NCBI GenBank assembly: GCA_050257395.1 | Contig: JBLMWU010000057.1 | Span: 26,889 to 90,888 of the forward strand | Length of the DNA: 64,000 nt | Reading direction: 5' to 3' | Origin: JAIRTY01 sp050257395 | Lineage (GTDB): Bacteria > Actinomycetota > Actinomycetes > Streptosporangiales > Streptosporangiaceae | Shown: in pieces, positions 1 through 6,783 of the stretch | How positions within the stretch are numbered: position 1 is the stretch's first letter | Layout: each line of letters starts with the position of its first letter | Made by a program: the position numbers and the translations under genes | Notes under the pieces: generated by a model | Database searches by the model: none | Told to the model about the DNA's origin: nothing | Seen by the model: only the letters and a program-made list of their open reading frames with translations

Positions 1-614
1 CCGCGCGGGTGGTAGCTCCAGTAGTCCTCGACGTAGAACAGCACGTCCACCGGTGAGGGGTCGCTGGGCAGGATGCGGACCGGCGTGCCCGCCTTGCGGG
101 TCCACTGGGCGCGCCGGCGCGGGTTCTCGCCGAGGGCGTTGCCGTACCGGAAGGTCTTCTCGAAGACGTCCTGCAGCTCGCCGGGTACCTCACCGCCGTC
201 GGTCAGCGCCTTTTCCCGGACGGCCGGCATGATCTGGATCATGTCGACCTCCTTGGGGCAGACCCGCAGGCAGTTGCCGCAGGTGGTGCACAGCCACAGG
301 TCGGGGTCGGCGAGCAGGTCGGTGCCGGTCTGGACCTTCCGGTGCAGCTTGCGCGGCGCGTACTCGCCGACCACGTCCACCGGGCAGACCGGCACGCACT
401 TGCCGCAGCCGTAGCACCACTCCAGCGACTCGGCGCCGGGCAGCGCGCTGATCGCCTCGAATCCGTCCGGCCCGGTGCCGGTCAGCACCCGCGGCTCGAA
501 CATCCGGTTCCACATGGCCGGCAGTTCGACCTCGCGGCCGGAGATGGGGGAGGCGACCGTCGCCGTCTCCTTCTCTACAGCCTGCGGCGGGACCTTCCGC
601 CCTCCGATAGGCAT
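1..614 (-). CDS. sHdrC2-like (or C2-B2 fusion) iron-sulfur subunit, partial
   Basis: Partial at the left edge; 204 codons from ATG 614 are visible. The sequence shows two classical [4Fe-4S] ferredoxin motifs: C67-x2-C70-x2-C73-x3-C77-P and C109-x2-C112-x2-C115-x3-C119-P. This is the electron-wiring module of HdrC/HdrD-type proteins. After the ferredoxin part, near residues 188-203, the text DVLFYVEDYWSYHP resembles the opening strand of a CCG (HdrB-type) domain. The gene may therefore be a fused C2-B2 protein rather than a short HdrC2; the sequence ends too soon to decide. It starts only 2 nt after the stop of the preceding Hyp gene, so it belongs to the same operon. In the sHdr pathway the complex is cytoplasmic and oxidises protein-bound sulfane sulfur. 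Family assignment is firm; subunit naming is inferred from gene order. Confidence 0.85.
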   Translation of the reverse strand, partial: MPIGGRKVPPQAVEKETATVASPISGREVELPAMWNRMFEPRVLTGTGPDGFEAISALPGAESLEWCYGCGKCVPVCPVDVVGEYAPRKLHRKVQTGTDLLADPDLWLCTTCGNCLRVCPKEVDMIQIMPAVREKALTDGGEVPGELQDVFEKTFRYGNALGENPRRRAQWTRKAGTPVRILPSDPSPVDVLFYVEDYWSYHPR

Positions 615-616
615 GG

Positions 617-1363
617 TCAGACCTCCAGGTGGTAGACGCCCAGCAGGCGGCGGATCAGGTCGGGCAGCGGCGGGACCAGCCGGGTGAACTCCTGCGTCAT
701 CCGCATCCGCAGCACCGTGAACATGTACACGCCGTACACGGCGGCCAGGAAAACGTCGGTGCCGAACAGGCCGGGCCCGGCACCGGTGAAGCCGGCGGCC
801 TTTCCGGTCTCGTCCAGGAACGCGGTGGCCCGGCCGACGGTCAGGTACATCCCGCCGGGGCTGGCGCCGTCGGCCAGGTCGATGTCGTCGGTGGTGACCA
901 GGCGCAGCGCCCCGGTCTCGGTGGCCGGGTCCCACAGCCACCGGGTCCACAGCCAGTACTGGCCGGGCTCGGTGAAGTGGAGCAGTTCGCTGGCCAGGTC
1001 GTAGCCGACCCCGGGCAGGCCGGCACCGCGCAGGCCGGCGGCGAACGCGTCGAACGCGTCGAAGCGCGCGGTCACCGGCTCGCCGGGATCGAGCAGGCTG
1101 GCGATGGCGGTGCCGAGGCGCTCCGGGCCGGCCTGGTCCAGGATCGCGTCGGACCGGCGGCGGGTGGCGAACACCCACCGCAGCACCTGCCGCAGGGCGG
1201 CCCGGTCCAGCCGGTTCGCGCCCGGCGCCAGCAGCTCCCGCAGCGCCCCCGACTTGCGCTCGAGGTCGCCGGCGATCGCCGCCAGGTCAGCGGCGCTGAC
1301 CCGGCTGGCGATCTCGCGCTGGAACTCCTGCGCGCTGGGAGTGTCGACAACGGCCCCTGCCAT
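617..1363 (-). CDS. sHdr-cluster 'Hyp' protein
   Basis: Protein of 248 aa with no motif that names a reaction. It is mostly helical by eye, has no signal peptide, and ends in a hydrophobic stretch (VFLAAVYGVYMFTVLRMRM) before a charged tail. Its place between the hdrA-like gene (15 nt gap) and the second ferredoxin subunit (2 nt gap) is where sulfur-oxidising hdr clusters carry the conserved 'hyp' gene. The assignment therefore rests on synteny, which is strong here because every other gene is in the canonical order. No cysteine is evident in the translated protein, so it is unlikely to bind an iron-sulfur cluster. A structural or assembly role in the Hdr-like complex is inference. Confidence 0.75.
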   Translation of the reverse strand: MAGAVVDTPSAQEFQREIASRVSAADLAAIAGDLERKSGALRELLAPGANRLDRAALRQVLRWVFATRRRSDAILDQAGPERLGTAIASLLDPGEPVTARFDAFDAFAAGLRGAGLPGVGYDLASELLHFTEPGQYWLWTRWLWDPATETGALRLVTTDDIDLADGASPGGMYLTVGRATAFLDETGKAAGFTGAGPGLFGTDVFLAAVYGVYMFTVLRMRMTQEFTRLVPPLPDLIRRLLGVYHLEV

Positions 1364-1377
1364 CGGTGCCGGCCCGG

Positions 1378-2442
1378 TCAGCTCGCGCCGGCGGCGGCGC
1401 GCTGCCGCAGGAAACCGAACGCCTTCATCGCGGCTGCCGCCGCCGAGGACACGGTGTCCTCCAGGTCGGCCGGGCCGAGCGCCGCCCCGCAGGCGAAGAT
1501 TCCCTCCCGGCTGGTCGAGACGGTGTCGAGCGGGCCGCTGACCGCGTTGATGAAGCCGTACTTGTTCTGGTCGATGCCGAGCACCCTGGCCATCTGCTTG
1601 GTGCCGGCGGACGGCTCCATGCCGACCGAGAGCACGACCATGTCCATCTCGAGTTCCATCGGGCGGCCCATGGTGGTGTCCTCACCGCGGACCAGCAGCC
1701 GGTCGCCCTTGGAGATCACCTCGGTGATCATGCCCTTGACGTACTGGACGTGGTGCTTCTCCTGGGCCGGCCAGTAGATCTCGTTCTCCCAGTAGCCGTA
1801 CATCCGCATGTCGATGTAGAAGATGTAGACCTTGGAGTTGGGCAGCAGCTGGCGGATCTCGATGGCCTCCTTGGATGCGACCCCGCAGCAGACCTTCGAG
1901 CAGTACTCGTTGCCGATGTGCCGGTCCCGGCTGCCCACGCACTGGATGAAGCAGACCCGCTCCGGCGCCTCGCCGTTCGACGGCCGCACCACCTGGTGCT
2001 GCGACAGCATGGACTCCAGGTCCGGCAGCGTGATGACGTCCGGGTACTCGTAGTACCCGTACAGCTGGGTTTCCCGGCCCGGGTCGAAGTGGGTGAAGCC
2101 GGTCGCCAGCACGATGGCGCCGCATTCGACCGGCTCCTCGCCGGACGGCCCGCGCACCGTGAGCGTGAATGCCCCGGGGTCGCCGGACAGGGCGGTGACC
2201 TGCGAGTCCAGCCGCACCTCGGTGCCGGGGTGGCCGGTCACCGCCTCGATCATGCGCTGGATCTGGGGGCCGGCCGGCTCCCCGTGCGGGGTCAGGCCCG
2301 CGTAGTTCTCCGCGATGGGGGTACCGCCGAGGAAGTCGCGCTGCTCGATGAGCACGACGCTGCCGCCGATCTCCGCCATGGCGTGAGCCGCGCGCAGGCC
2401 GCCGGGGCCGCCGCCGATGACGGCTACCGTGTCCGAGGACAT
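1378..2442 (-). CDS. sHdrA-like FAD/iron-sulfur subunit
   Basis: Protein of 354 aa, the short form expected of sHdrA; methanogen HdrA is much longer. It opens with an FAD-binding dinucleotide fold (GGGPGG at residues 10-15), followed by the cluster region with C164, C168, C181, C185 and C186 (CVGSRDRHIG, NEYCSKVCC) typical of HdrA proteins. A second nucleotide-binding half follows, with LSVGMEP and a C-terminal IFACGAA...DLEDTVSSA segment that closes the FAD site. It is the flavin core of the Hdr-like complex and would pass electrons between the HdrB-type catalytic subunits and an acceptor. A 52-nt gap separates it from the upstream hdrB-like gene and 15 nt from the downstream Hyp gene. Family assignment is firm. 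The sulfur-oxidising role is inferred from the TusA/DsrE context. Confidence 0.9.
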   Translation of the reverse strand: MSSDTVAVIGGGPGGLRAAHAMAEIGGSVVLIEQRDFLGGTPIAENYAGLTPHGEPAGPQIQRMIEAVTGHPGTEVRLDSQVTALSGDPGAFTLTVRGPSGEEPVECGAIVLATGFTHFDPGRETQLYGYYEYPDVITLPDLESMLSQHQVVRPSNGEAPERVCFIQCVGSRDRHIGNEYCSKVCCGVASKEAIEIRQLLPNSKVYIFYIDMRMYGYWENEIYWPAQEKHHVQYVKGMITEVISKGDRLLVRGEDTTMGRPMELEMDMVVLSVGMEPSAGTKQMARVLGIDQNKYGFINAVSGPLDTVSTSREGIFACGAALGPADLEDTVSSAAAAAMKAFGFLRQRAAAGAS

Positions 2443-2494
2443 CCGTTCACCTCAAATATCGTGATGATTGCGCGGCCGGGGCTGCGCGGATAGG

Positions 2495-3685
2495 TCAGCT
2501 GTCGACGTCGTCCCAGTCGAGGAACTGCTTCTCGCCGTTTTCCAGCCGCTTGATGTCGGCCTGGAATTCGGCCCACGCCTTCTCCCAGTCGATGCCCATC
2601 TTTTCCAGCACCGGCCGGTAGTCGGCGGAGTGCCAGTGCAGCTGGCAGACCTTGTACGGGTGGGCCCCCATGGCCAGGGCGGCGAACTGCGCCTCGCTCA
2701 TGACGCCGACCCCGACGTTGCGGTCGTGCGCCTTGGCGGCGAACTGGCTCTTGTCGAGGGTGGTCACGCACCCGGTGTCGTGGGTGAGCACGACGTCCGG
2801 GTCGGCCTCGGCCTTCATCACCTCGATCTTGCGGAGGGTGGCGAAGGAGCGGGTGAAGTCGCGCTGGACGAGGATGTGCCGGAAGCCGAAGCCGCAGCAG
2901 TCGAACCAGGTGGAATAGGTGCGCACGTCGGCGCCGAGTGCCTGGGCGAGCCCGGTCACCACCGCGGTGCGCTGGCCGCCGTATACGTCCGGGTCGTAGA
3001 TGGCGTCACCCTCGACCAGCTTGTAGTAGTGGCAGGCCGGATGGACGGTGACCTTGACGGCGGACACGTCGCGCACCTGCCTGGCCGCGATCTCGTGGCG
3101 CAGCGCGTAGAACCACTCGGAGTAGTGGACGATCTCCTCCGGCAGTACCAGCTCCTTGCCGAGCTTGCTCATGATCCCGCGTACCTCGGCCCGCAGTTCG
3201 GGGTGGCGGATCAGCTCCTCCCGCACCTCCTTGTAGTGGCCGTAGGAGGTGCCGCAGTGGATGAGCGGGAAGTAGCCGGTCTCGTTCGCCGCCGCGAAGT
3301 TCCGCACGGCCACGGCCGCCTGGGCCGCCATGTTGGAGGTGGCGCTGGCGTAGTAGTTCCAGGCGGTGCAGCTGGTCTGGTCCTGCGGGTCGTGGTAGTC
3401 GTAGCCGAGCTTGCGCATCACCCAGAAGATCGAGGTGGAGTAGCCGGGGATGTGACCGCACTGGCCGCACGACTTGTGGTGCCACAGGTGCGCCTTCTGG
3501 ATCCGCTTCTCGCGGCCGTACTTGGTGGGCACGGTGACCGCCTCGCGGTCGATCTTCTGCACCACCAGCTCGCCGCGCGCCTCCAGCTCCAGCAGCTCCG
3601 CCCGCGGGTCCTCCAGCGCGCGGCGGTCCTCGCCGCGCTCGAAGTGCTCTTTCTTGCGCTTGAGTGCTTCGATCGGGATGGTCAT
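2495..3685 (-). CDS. sHdrB1-like CCG-domain subunit
   Basis: Protein of 396 aa starting at ATG 3685, which overlaps the stop of the upstream hdrC-like gene by 4 nt (ATGA). The reading frame is open further upstream, but that extension is antisense or out of frame with hdrC. It has two HdrB-type halves. The C-terminal half keeps C218, the double cysteine C263-C264 (FDCCGFGF) and C306. The N-terminal half has C73, C76, C106 and C144 and lacks the double cysteine. HdrB subunits bind noncubane [4Fe-4S] clusters through CCG motifs and are the site of disulfide or persulfide chemistry. The reduced cysteine set suggests one canonical and one altered site. In sHdr systems the partner subunits are sHdrC1 and sHdrA, both adjacent here. 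Confidence 0.88.
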   Translation of the reverse strand: MTIPIEALKRKKEHFERGEDRRALEDPRAELLELEARGELVVQKIDREAVTVPTKYGREKRIQKAHLWHHKSCGQCGHIPGYSTSIFWVMRKLGYDYHDPQDQTSCTAWNYYASATSNMAAQAAVAVRNFAAANETGYFPLIHCGTSYGHYKEVREELIRHPELRAEVRGIMSKLGKELVLPEEIVHYSEWFYALRHEIAARQVRDVSAVKVTVHPACHYYKLVEGDAIYDPDVYGGQRTAVVTGLAQALGADVRTYSTWFDCCGFGFRHILVQRDFTRSFATLRKIEVMKAEADPDVVLTHDTGCVTTLDKSQFAAKAHDRNVGVGVMSEAQFAALAMGAHPYKVCQLHWHSADYRPVLEKMGIDWEKAWAEFQADIKRLENGEKQFLDWDDVDS

Positions 3686-4410
3686 AGCTCGATCCCTTCG
3701 TCTTCCAGGCGCTCCTCCATGACCTCCTGGAGGATGGCGTGCAGGCTGGCGTCGACCTCCGCGATCATGTCGAGGGAGCCGGTGTGCAGCCAGATGAGGT
3801 AGAGCTCGATCAGCGTCTTGTCGCTGACGGCCCACCCGGTGGTGGTGGTGTGCAGGGTCTCCGGGGGGAGCGCGCGCCGCCACAGGTCGAGGTTGGCCGA
3901 GACGTCGCCGGTTTCCGGCCCCCAGTCGGGGAACGCGTCCGGCTGGAGCATGTCGGGCGACACCTGGGTGCCGGTGGACATGATCTTGTAGATGATCCGC
4001 GAGTACCCCGCGAGTGCTTCCTTGGCGGAGGTCAGGCCGTTGCTGACGGCCACCTCCCGCATGATCGTGATGATGCCGCCGGGGTTGTTGCCACGGGGGC
4101 AGCGCAGGCAGGAGAAGCACTGGGAGCAGTCCCAGATGTCCTCCTGCATCTGCTGGTAGATGAGCTCGACGTCTTCGCGCGCCGCCGCCTGGGCGATGCG
4201 GCGCGGGCTGAAGTCGTAGAACCGGGCGGAGGGGCAGGCGGCCACGCAGATGCCGCACTCGTAGCAGCCGTACAGGTAGTCACTGAACCGCAGGTCGCTC
4301 TTGACCTGGTCGAACAGCCGGGCCTTCTCCTCGTAGGGCACGTCTGCGTAGCCGGCTACCGCGGGGGCCTTGTAGTGCGCGTCCGGCTGGGCGGTGTCGG
4401 TCCTGGTCAT
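3682..4410 (-). CDS. sHdrC1-like ferredoxin subunit
   Basis: Protein of 242 aa. A normal [4Fe-4S] motif, C49-x2-C52-x2-C55-x3-C59-P, is followed by a shortened one, C95-x2-C98-x2-C101-x2-C104-P. The long C-terminal tail (residues 105-242) is helical and matches the extended tails of Hdr C-type subunits. It is soluble, with no signal peptide. It overlaps hdrB1 by 4 nt and lies 10 nt after the dsrE-like gene, so it is part of one transcript. The role is electron transfer between the flavin subunit and the CCG subunit. The spacing of the second cluster motif is one residue short of the ferredoxin consensus, which may tune or alter that cluster. Confidence 0.87.
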   Translation of the reverse strand: MTRTDTAQPDAHYKAPAVAGYADVPYEEKARLFDQVKSDLRFSDYLYGCYECGICVAACPSARFYDFSPRRIAQAAAREDVELIYQQMQEDIWDCSQCFSCLRCPRGNNPGGIITIMREVAVSNGLTSAKEALAGYSRIIYKIMSTGTQVSPDMLQPDAFPDWGPETGDVSANLDLWRRALPPETLHTTTTGWAVSDKTLIELYLIWLHTGSLDMIAEVDASLHAILQEVMEERLEDEGIEL

Positions 4411-4420
4411 CGTGTCCGCC

Positions 4421-4804
4421 TCAGAAACTGATGACAGCGTCGGCGTTGATGGCGAGGTCGTTGAACGCGGCGCCGCCGATCATCTCGACGCCGTCGATAA
4501 GCTCGTCGAGCCGCAGGTCGTTCAAGTCGAGCGAGGGCTGGCAGATCAGCAGCCGCACACCGAGGCCCGTCGCCTGCTCGATGAAGTAGCGCAGCGGCTG
4601 CCCGACCTCACCCTTCGGGCCGATCTTGTCCACGATGTCCTTGCGCAGCAGCGTCGGCCCGTACATCGTGAAGTAGATCATGACCTCGCACTCCATTGCC
4701 GCCGCCGAGGCCGCGAGGAAGAACGGGGTGGCTGACCTGCCCGGATCGCTGATCCCGTGGGTCTGCACGTAGAGGATCTTGGAGTCGAAGTCGCCGGTCC
4801 ACAT
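4421..4804 (-). CDS. DsrE-family sulfurtransferase
   Basis: Protein of 127 aa with the DsrE/DsrF-like fold: an opening strand KILYVQTHGISDP, the hydrophobic strand CEVMIYFTMYGP, and LLICQPSLDLNDL before the last helices. Two cysteines are present, C39 and C88. C88, at the end of a central strand, sits where DsrE-type proteins carry the sulfur-binding cysteine. DsrE3-type proteins accept sulfane sulfur from TusA or rhodanese and pass it on in sulfur oxidisers. The gene follows tusA by 11 nt and precedes hdrC1 by 10 nt, which fits TusA to DsrE to sHdr relay. The subtype (DsrE2, DsrE3A or another) cannot be settled by eye. Confidence 0.85.
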   Translation of the reverse strand: MWTGDFDSKILYVQTHGISDPGRSATPFFLAASAAAMECEVMIYFTMYGPTLLRKDIVDKIGPKGEVGQPLRYFIEQATGLGVRLLICQPSLDLNDLRLDELIDGVEMIGGAAFNDLAINADAVISF

Positions 4805-4815
4805 CGCCGCGGGCC

Positions 4816-5061
4816 CTACTTCGCCCGCCGGATCAGCACATGGAAGACATCGCCCTGCCGGTCGATGCCGAGCAGTTCGTTGCCGGTGCGGCCGCTCCAG
4901 GCCTTCATGTCCGGCTCGACCCCGGGGTCGGTAGCCAGCAGTTCCAGGACCTGGCCCGGCTCGATCTTCTTGATCGCCTGTGCGGTCTTGACGACCGGGA
5001 GCGGGCAGGACATGCCGGTGCAGTCCAGCACCTGGTCAGCCGCTGGGAGGGCTTCGGCCAC
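4816..5061 (-). CDS. tusA: TusA-family sulfur carrier protein
   Basis: Protein of 81 aa, the usual TusA length. It shows VLDCTGMSCPLPVVKT with the family signature CPxP (C19-P-L-P), whose cysteine carries the persulfide. The start is GTG 5061, supported by an AAGGGG ribosome-binding site about 6 nt upstream. It is the first gene of the minus-strand operon tusA-dsrE-hdrC1-hdrB1-hdrA-hyp-hdrC2. In this setting TusA delivers sulfane sulfur to the oxidative Hdr-like pathway rather than to tRNA thiolation; that role is inferred from the neighbours. A perfect dyad at 5114-5129 lies about 53 nt upstream and is the likely control site. Confidence 0.93.
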   Translation of the reverse strand: MAEALPAADQVLDCTGMSCPLPVVKTAQAIKKIEPGQVLELLATDPGVEPDMKAWSGRTGNELLGIDRQGDVFHVLIRRAK

Positions 5062-5113
5062 TGCGTTCCCCTTCGGGGTAGGCTAAATGAGACGTAGGAC
5101 ACATTCGCGATTG

Positions 5114-5129
5114 CACATATGGTTATGTG
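5114..5129. promoter_or_regulatory. Dyad operator candidate upstream of tusA operon
   Basis: Perfect inverted repeat CACATA-TGGT-TATGTG. It sits in the 120-bp divergent region between tusA (minus, start 5061) and the small cysteine-rich gene at 5182 (plus). An AT-rich palindrome in very GC-rich DNA is typical of ArsR-family operators, and four ArsR genes lie directly to the right. Binding by one of them is inference. Confidence 0.55.
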
Positions 5130-5181
5130 TGACACCGGGGTTTGTCCAGTGTTACGGCGAGATTGATGGCAGGCGGCGACC

Positions 5182-5541
5182 ATGTCGATCCACGACCTGC
5201 GGTGCGACGTGTGCGGCCGCTACCTGCCGGAACCGGCAGCCGGGGTGCGCTTCGTCCACCATCCGGGGCTGCCGGAGCTGCGCGACGATTCCGGCGTCGC
5301 CTGCCTGGCCTGCTGGGCCGCACTCACAGACGGGCTCAGCCTCTCCGCCACCGGGCAGTGCGCCGCCTGCGGGGAACCCGCGCCCCGCAGGCAGAGCCTG
5401 CATGTCCGCCGGTTCAGCGATCCCGGGGCATGGCGCCTGTGCGCGCGGGACGCGGTCGGCTTCCTCAACTCGCTGCGGACGGTGCAGCCGAAGCTCGACC
5501 TGGCGACGTTCCGGTTTCCAGGGGTGCCGGAGAGCACCTGA
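5182..5541 (+). CDS. Small cysteine-rich (zinc-ribbon-like) protein
   Basis: Protein of 119 aa, divergent from tusA. It holds paired cysteines: CDVC near residues 8-11, CLACW around 42-46, CAACG around 59-63, and a later LCARD. These can make up one or two zinc-ribbon knuckles. No catalytic motif or signal peptide is seen, and I do not recognise the family. The ATG at 5182 is preceded by a purine-rich GGCAGGCGGCGACC, a weak ribosome-binding site. Its position between the tusA operon and the ArsR array, and the presence of a second small cysteine-rich protein at the other end of the array, suggest a function tied to sulfur or redox sensing; this is inference from context only. Confidence 0.6.
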   Translation: MSIHDLRCDVCGRYLPEPAAGVRFVHHPGLPELRDDSGVACLACWAALTDGLSLSATGQCAACGEPAPRRQSLHVRRFSDPGAWRLCARDAVGFLNSLRTVQPKLDLATFRFPGVPEST

Positions 5542-5550
5542 GCCAGGCGG

Positions 5551-5871
5551 TCAGCCGGCCAGCGAACGCCCGCTTTCCGCCTGCTCGGTCATGAACTCGT
5601 ACAGCAGATCCACGGCCATGGTGATCTTCTCGCTGGTGAGCGAGTAGTAGATGTTGCTCCCGGACCGGCGGGTGCTGACGATGCCCCGGTCGCGCAGGAT
5701 GGCGAGATGCTGGCTGGCATTGGCCTGCGGAATGCCGAGCGCGCTGACCAGCTCGCCGACGGTACGGGCGCCGTCCCGGAGCTCGTTGATGATCAGCAGC
5801 CGCTTGCCGTCCGCGATCGCCTTGCACACCCGCGCGTGCAGTTCGTAGATCTCCCCCGCGTCAACTGCCAC
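5551..5871 (-). CDS. ArsR-family regulator, type A copy 1
   Basis: Protein of 106 aa, a minimal ArsR/SmtB winged helix. The recognition-helix region reads PQANASQHLAILRDRGIV and the wing RRSGSNIYYSLTSEK. It has one cysteine, in the N-terminal helix (LHARVCKAIADGKR). The start is GTG 5871 with GGAAGGG upstream. It is nearly identical in architecture and wording to the gene at 6784-7107 (DGKRLLI, SQHLAILRDRGIV) and less like the two type B copies, so it is a paralogue from local duplication. ArsR proteins repress and release DNA when a metal or reactive sulfur species binds. Here the tusA-hdr operon is the natural target, because sulfur oxidisers commonly control sHdr genes with an ArsR protein. 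The target itself is inferred. Confidence 0.9.
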   Translation of the reverse strand: MAVDAGEIYELHARVCKAIADGKRLLIINELRDGARTVGELVSALGIPQANASQHLAILRDRGIVSTRRSGSNIYYSLTSEKITMAVDLLYEFMTEQAESGRSLAG

Positions 5872-5946
5872 GCCAGCACGAACCCTTCCCCGCAGCTATG
5901 CCTGGCTCAGTGTAACCACGGCGGCCCCGCGCGGCCGGGCTCCCGG

Positions 5947-6300
5947 TCACCGGCCGGCGTCTGCGGACCCGGGCGCCAGCAGCAGCGGGGCCGGGCGCCC
6001 ATGCAGCTGCTCGGCCATGAACTCGCGCAGCAGATCCATCGCGTCCAGGATCTTCGGGCTGGCCAGCCGGTAGTGCACGCTGCTGCCGAACCGCTGCGTG
6101 GTCACAAAGCCGCGGTCGCGCAGCAGGCTCAGGTGGCGGCTGACGTTCGGCTGCGAGATGCCGAGCGCCCCGGCCAGGTCCCCGACCGACCGCGGGCCCT
6201 CACGCAGTTCGTTGATGATGAGCAGGCGCTTGGGATCAGCCAGCGCCTTGCACACGCGCGCGTGCAGCTCGCTGATCCCTGCCGCGTCCGGCCGTACCAC
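5947..6300 (-). CDS. ArsR-family regulator, type B copy 1
   Basis: Protein of 117 aa when started at GTG 6300 (GGGGAG four nt upstream). That start makes it exactly as long as its paralogue at 7226-7579, although the frame stays open to 6525. Features are LHARVCKALADPKR with the single cysteine, SQPNVSRHLSLLRDRGFV as recognition helix, and RFGSSVHYRLASPKI as wing. Type B differs from type A in DPK/DPN in place of DGK and SRHL in place of SQHL, and by a longer C-terminal tail. It sits 75 nt upstream of the type A gene on the same strand. It is probably a thiol- or metal-responsive repressor. The inducer is unknown. Confidence 0.9.
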   Translation of the reverse strand: MVRPDAAGISELHARVCKALADPKRLLIINELREGPRSVGDLAGALGISQPNVSRHLSLLRDRGFVTTQRFGSSVHYRLASPKILDAMDLLREFMAEQLHGRPAPLLLAPGSADAGR

Positions 6301-6359
6301 GCTGCTCCCCTCCGGCACCGGTGCCTGGAACAGGCCCGGCCTGCCGGGCGCTGGCTTAC

Positions 6360-6392
6360 GTGAGCGTGGAGTGACATTACGTCCGAAATCGG
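6360..6392 (-). promoter_or_regulatory. Conserved promoter/operator box of type B ArsR copy 1
   Basis: A 33-bp block about 60 nt upstream of the GTG start at 6300 matches the block at 7641-7673, upstream of the type B paralogue, at 28 of 33 positions. The shared core is TACGTCCGAAA flanked by GTGAGCGTG. Conservation outside coding sequence supports a promoter or operator kept after duplication. Confidence 0.55.
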
Positions 6393-6595
6393 TCGCGCGC
6401 CACCTCGGGGCACCCGGCAGCCGCCGGCTGACCGGCAGCCGGAGCCGCCGACCGGACCGGCCGGGCACCATCCGGCGGCGCAGGCATCCGGCGCTGCAAG
6501 CGGGCCTCCGTCCGGGGCAGAGCATGAAGATATATCTAGCTTCTTAAATGCGAATGTACTTACGTAGTGTTTACGCCGTGGCGCCAGCCCGCCAA

Positions 6596-6611
6596 TGTGA
6601 CCCGCGTCACA
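6596..6611. promoter_or_regulatory. CRP/FNR-family palindrome
   Basis: The sequence TGTGACCCGCGTCACA is a full match to the CRP-type consensus TGTGA-N6-TCACA. It lies in the non-coding gap between the two ArsR pairs, almost 300 nt upstream of the type B gene at 6300. A Crp/FNR-type regulator could link this locus to carbon or oxygen status. No such regulator gene is in the window. Confidence 0.5.
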
Positions 6612-6783
6612 TCAAAGGAGTGCAAGCATTGCCCGGCGGCGCCGATCGGTCCCGGGCCCAGCCTGGCCGCGGGCGTCGATACACAGCTGAATTCTGGTTC
6701 ATGCGGAATGACCTTGATGCGGCTTACACACGCAAAGGGGGTAAATACCCGGCCCGCATCCGCCGCGCCGGAAGTGGCCACGC

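Larger units (their letters stand above)
6301..6783. other. 483-bp non-coding gap inside the ArsR array
   Basis: No convincing gene is seen; the open frames here have poor codon structure. The gap holds several regulatory-looking elements: a box conserved with the other type B promoter (6360-6392), an AT-rich palindrome AGATATATCT at 6528-6537, a CRP-type palindrome at 6596-6611, and a small dyad GGGTA-N2-TACCC at 6739-6750. It lies upstream of the type B copy 1 gene and downstream of type A copy 2, so it probably contains a promoter for the left ArsR pair. Confidence 0.6.

Noticed and set aside
190..513. Open frame on the minus strand inside the left-edge hdrC-like gene
   Set aside because: It is out of frame with the gene starting at 614, which carries clear ferredoxin motifs. 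This frame is Arg/Gly-rich and has none.
5947..6525. 192-aa version of the type B ArsR protein
   Set aside because: The first 75 residues are Arg/Pro-rich without homology. GTG 6300 has a ribosome-binding site and gives exactly the length of its paralogue.
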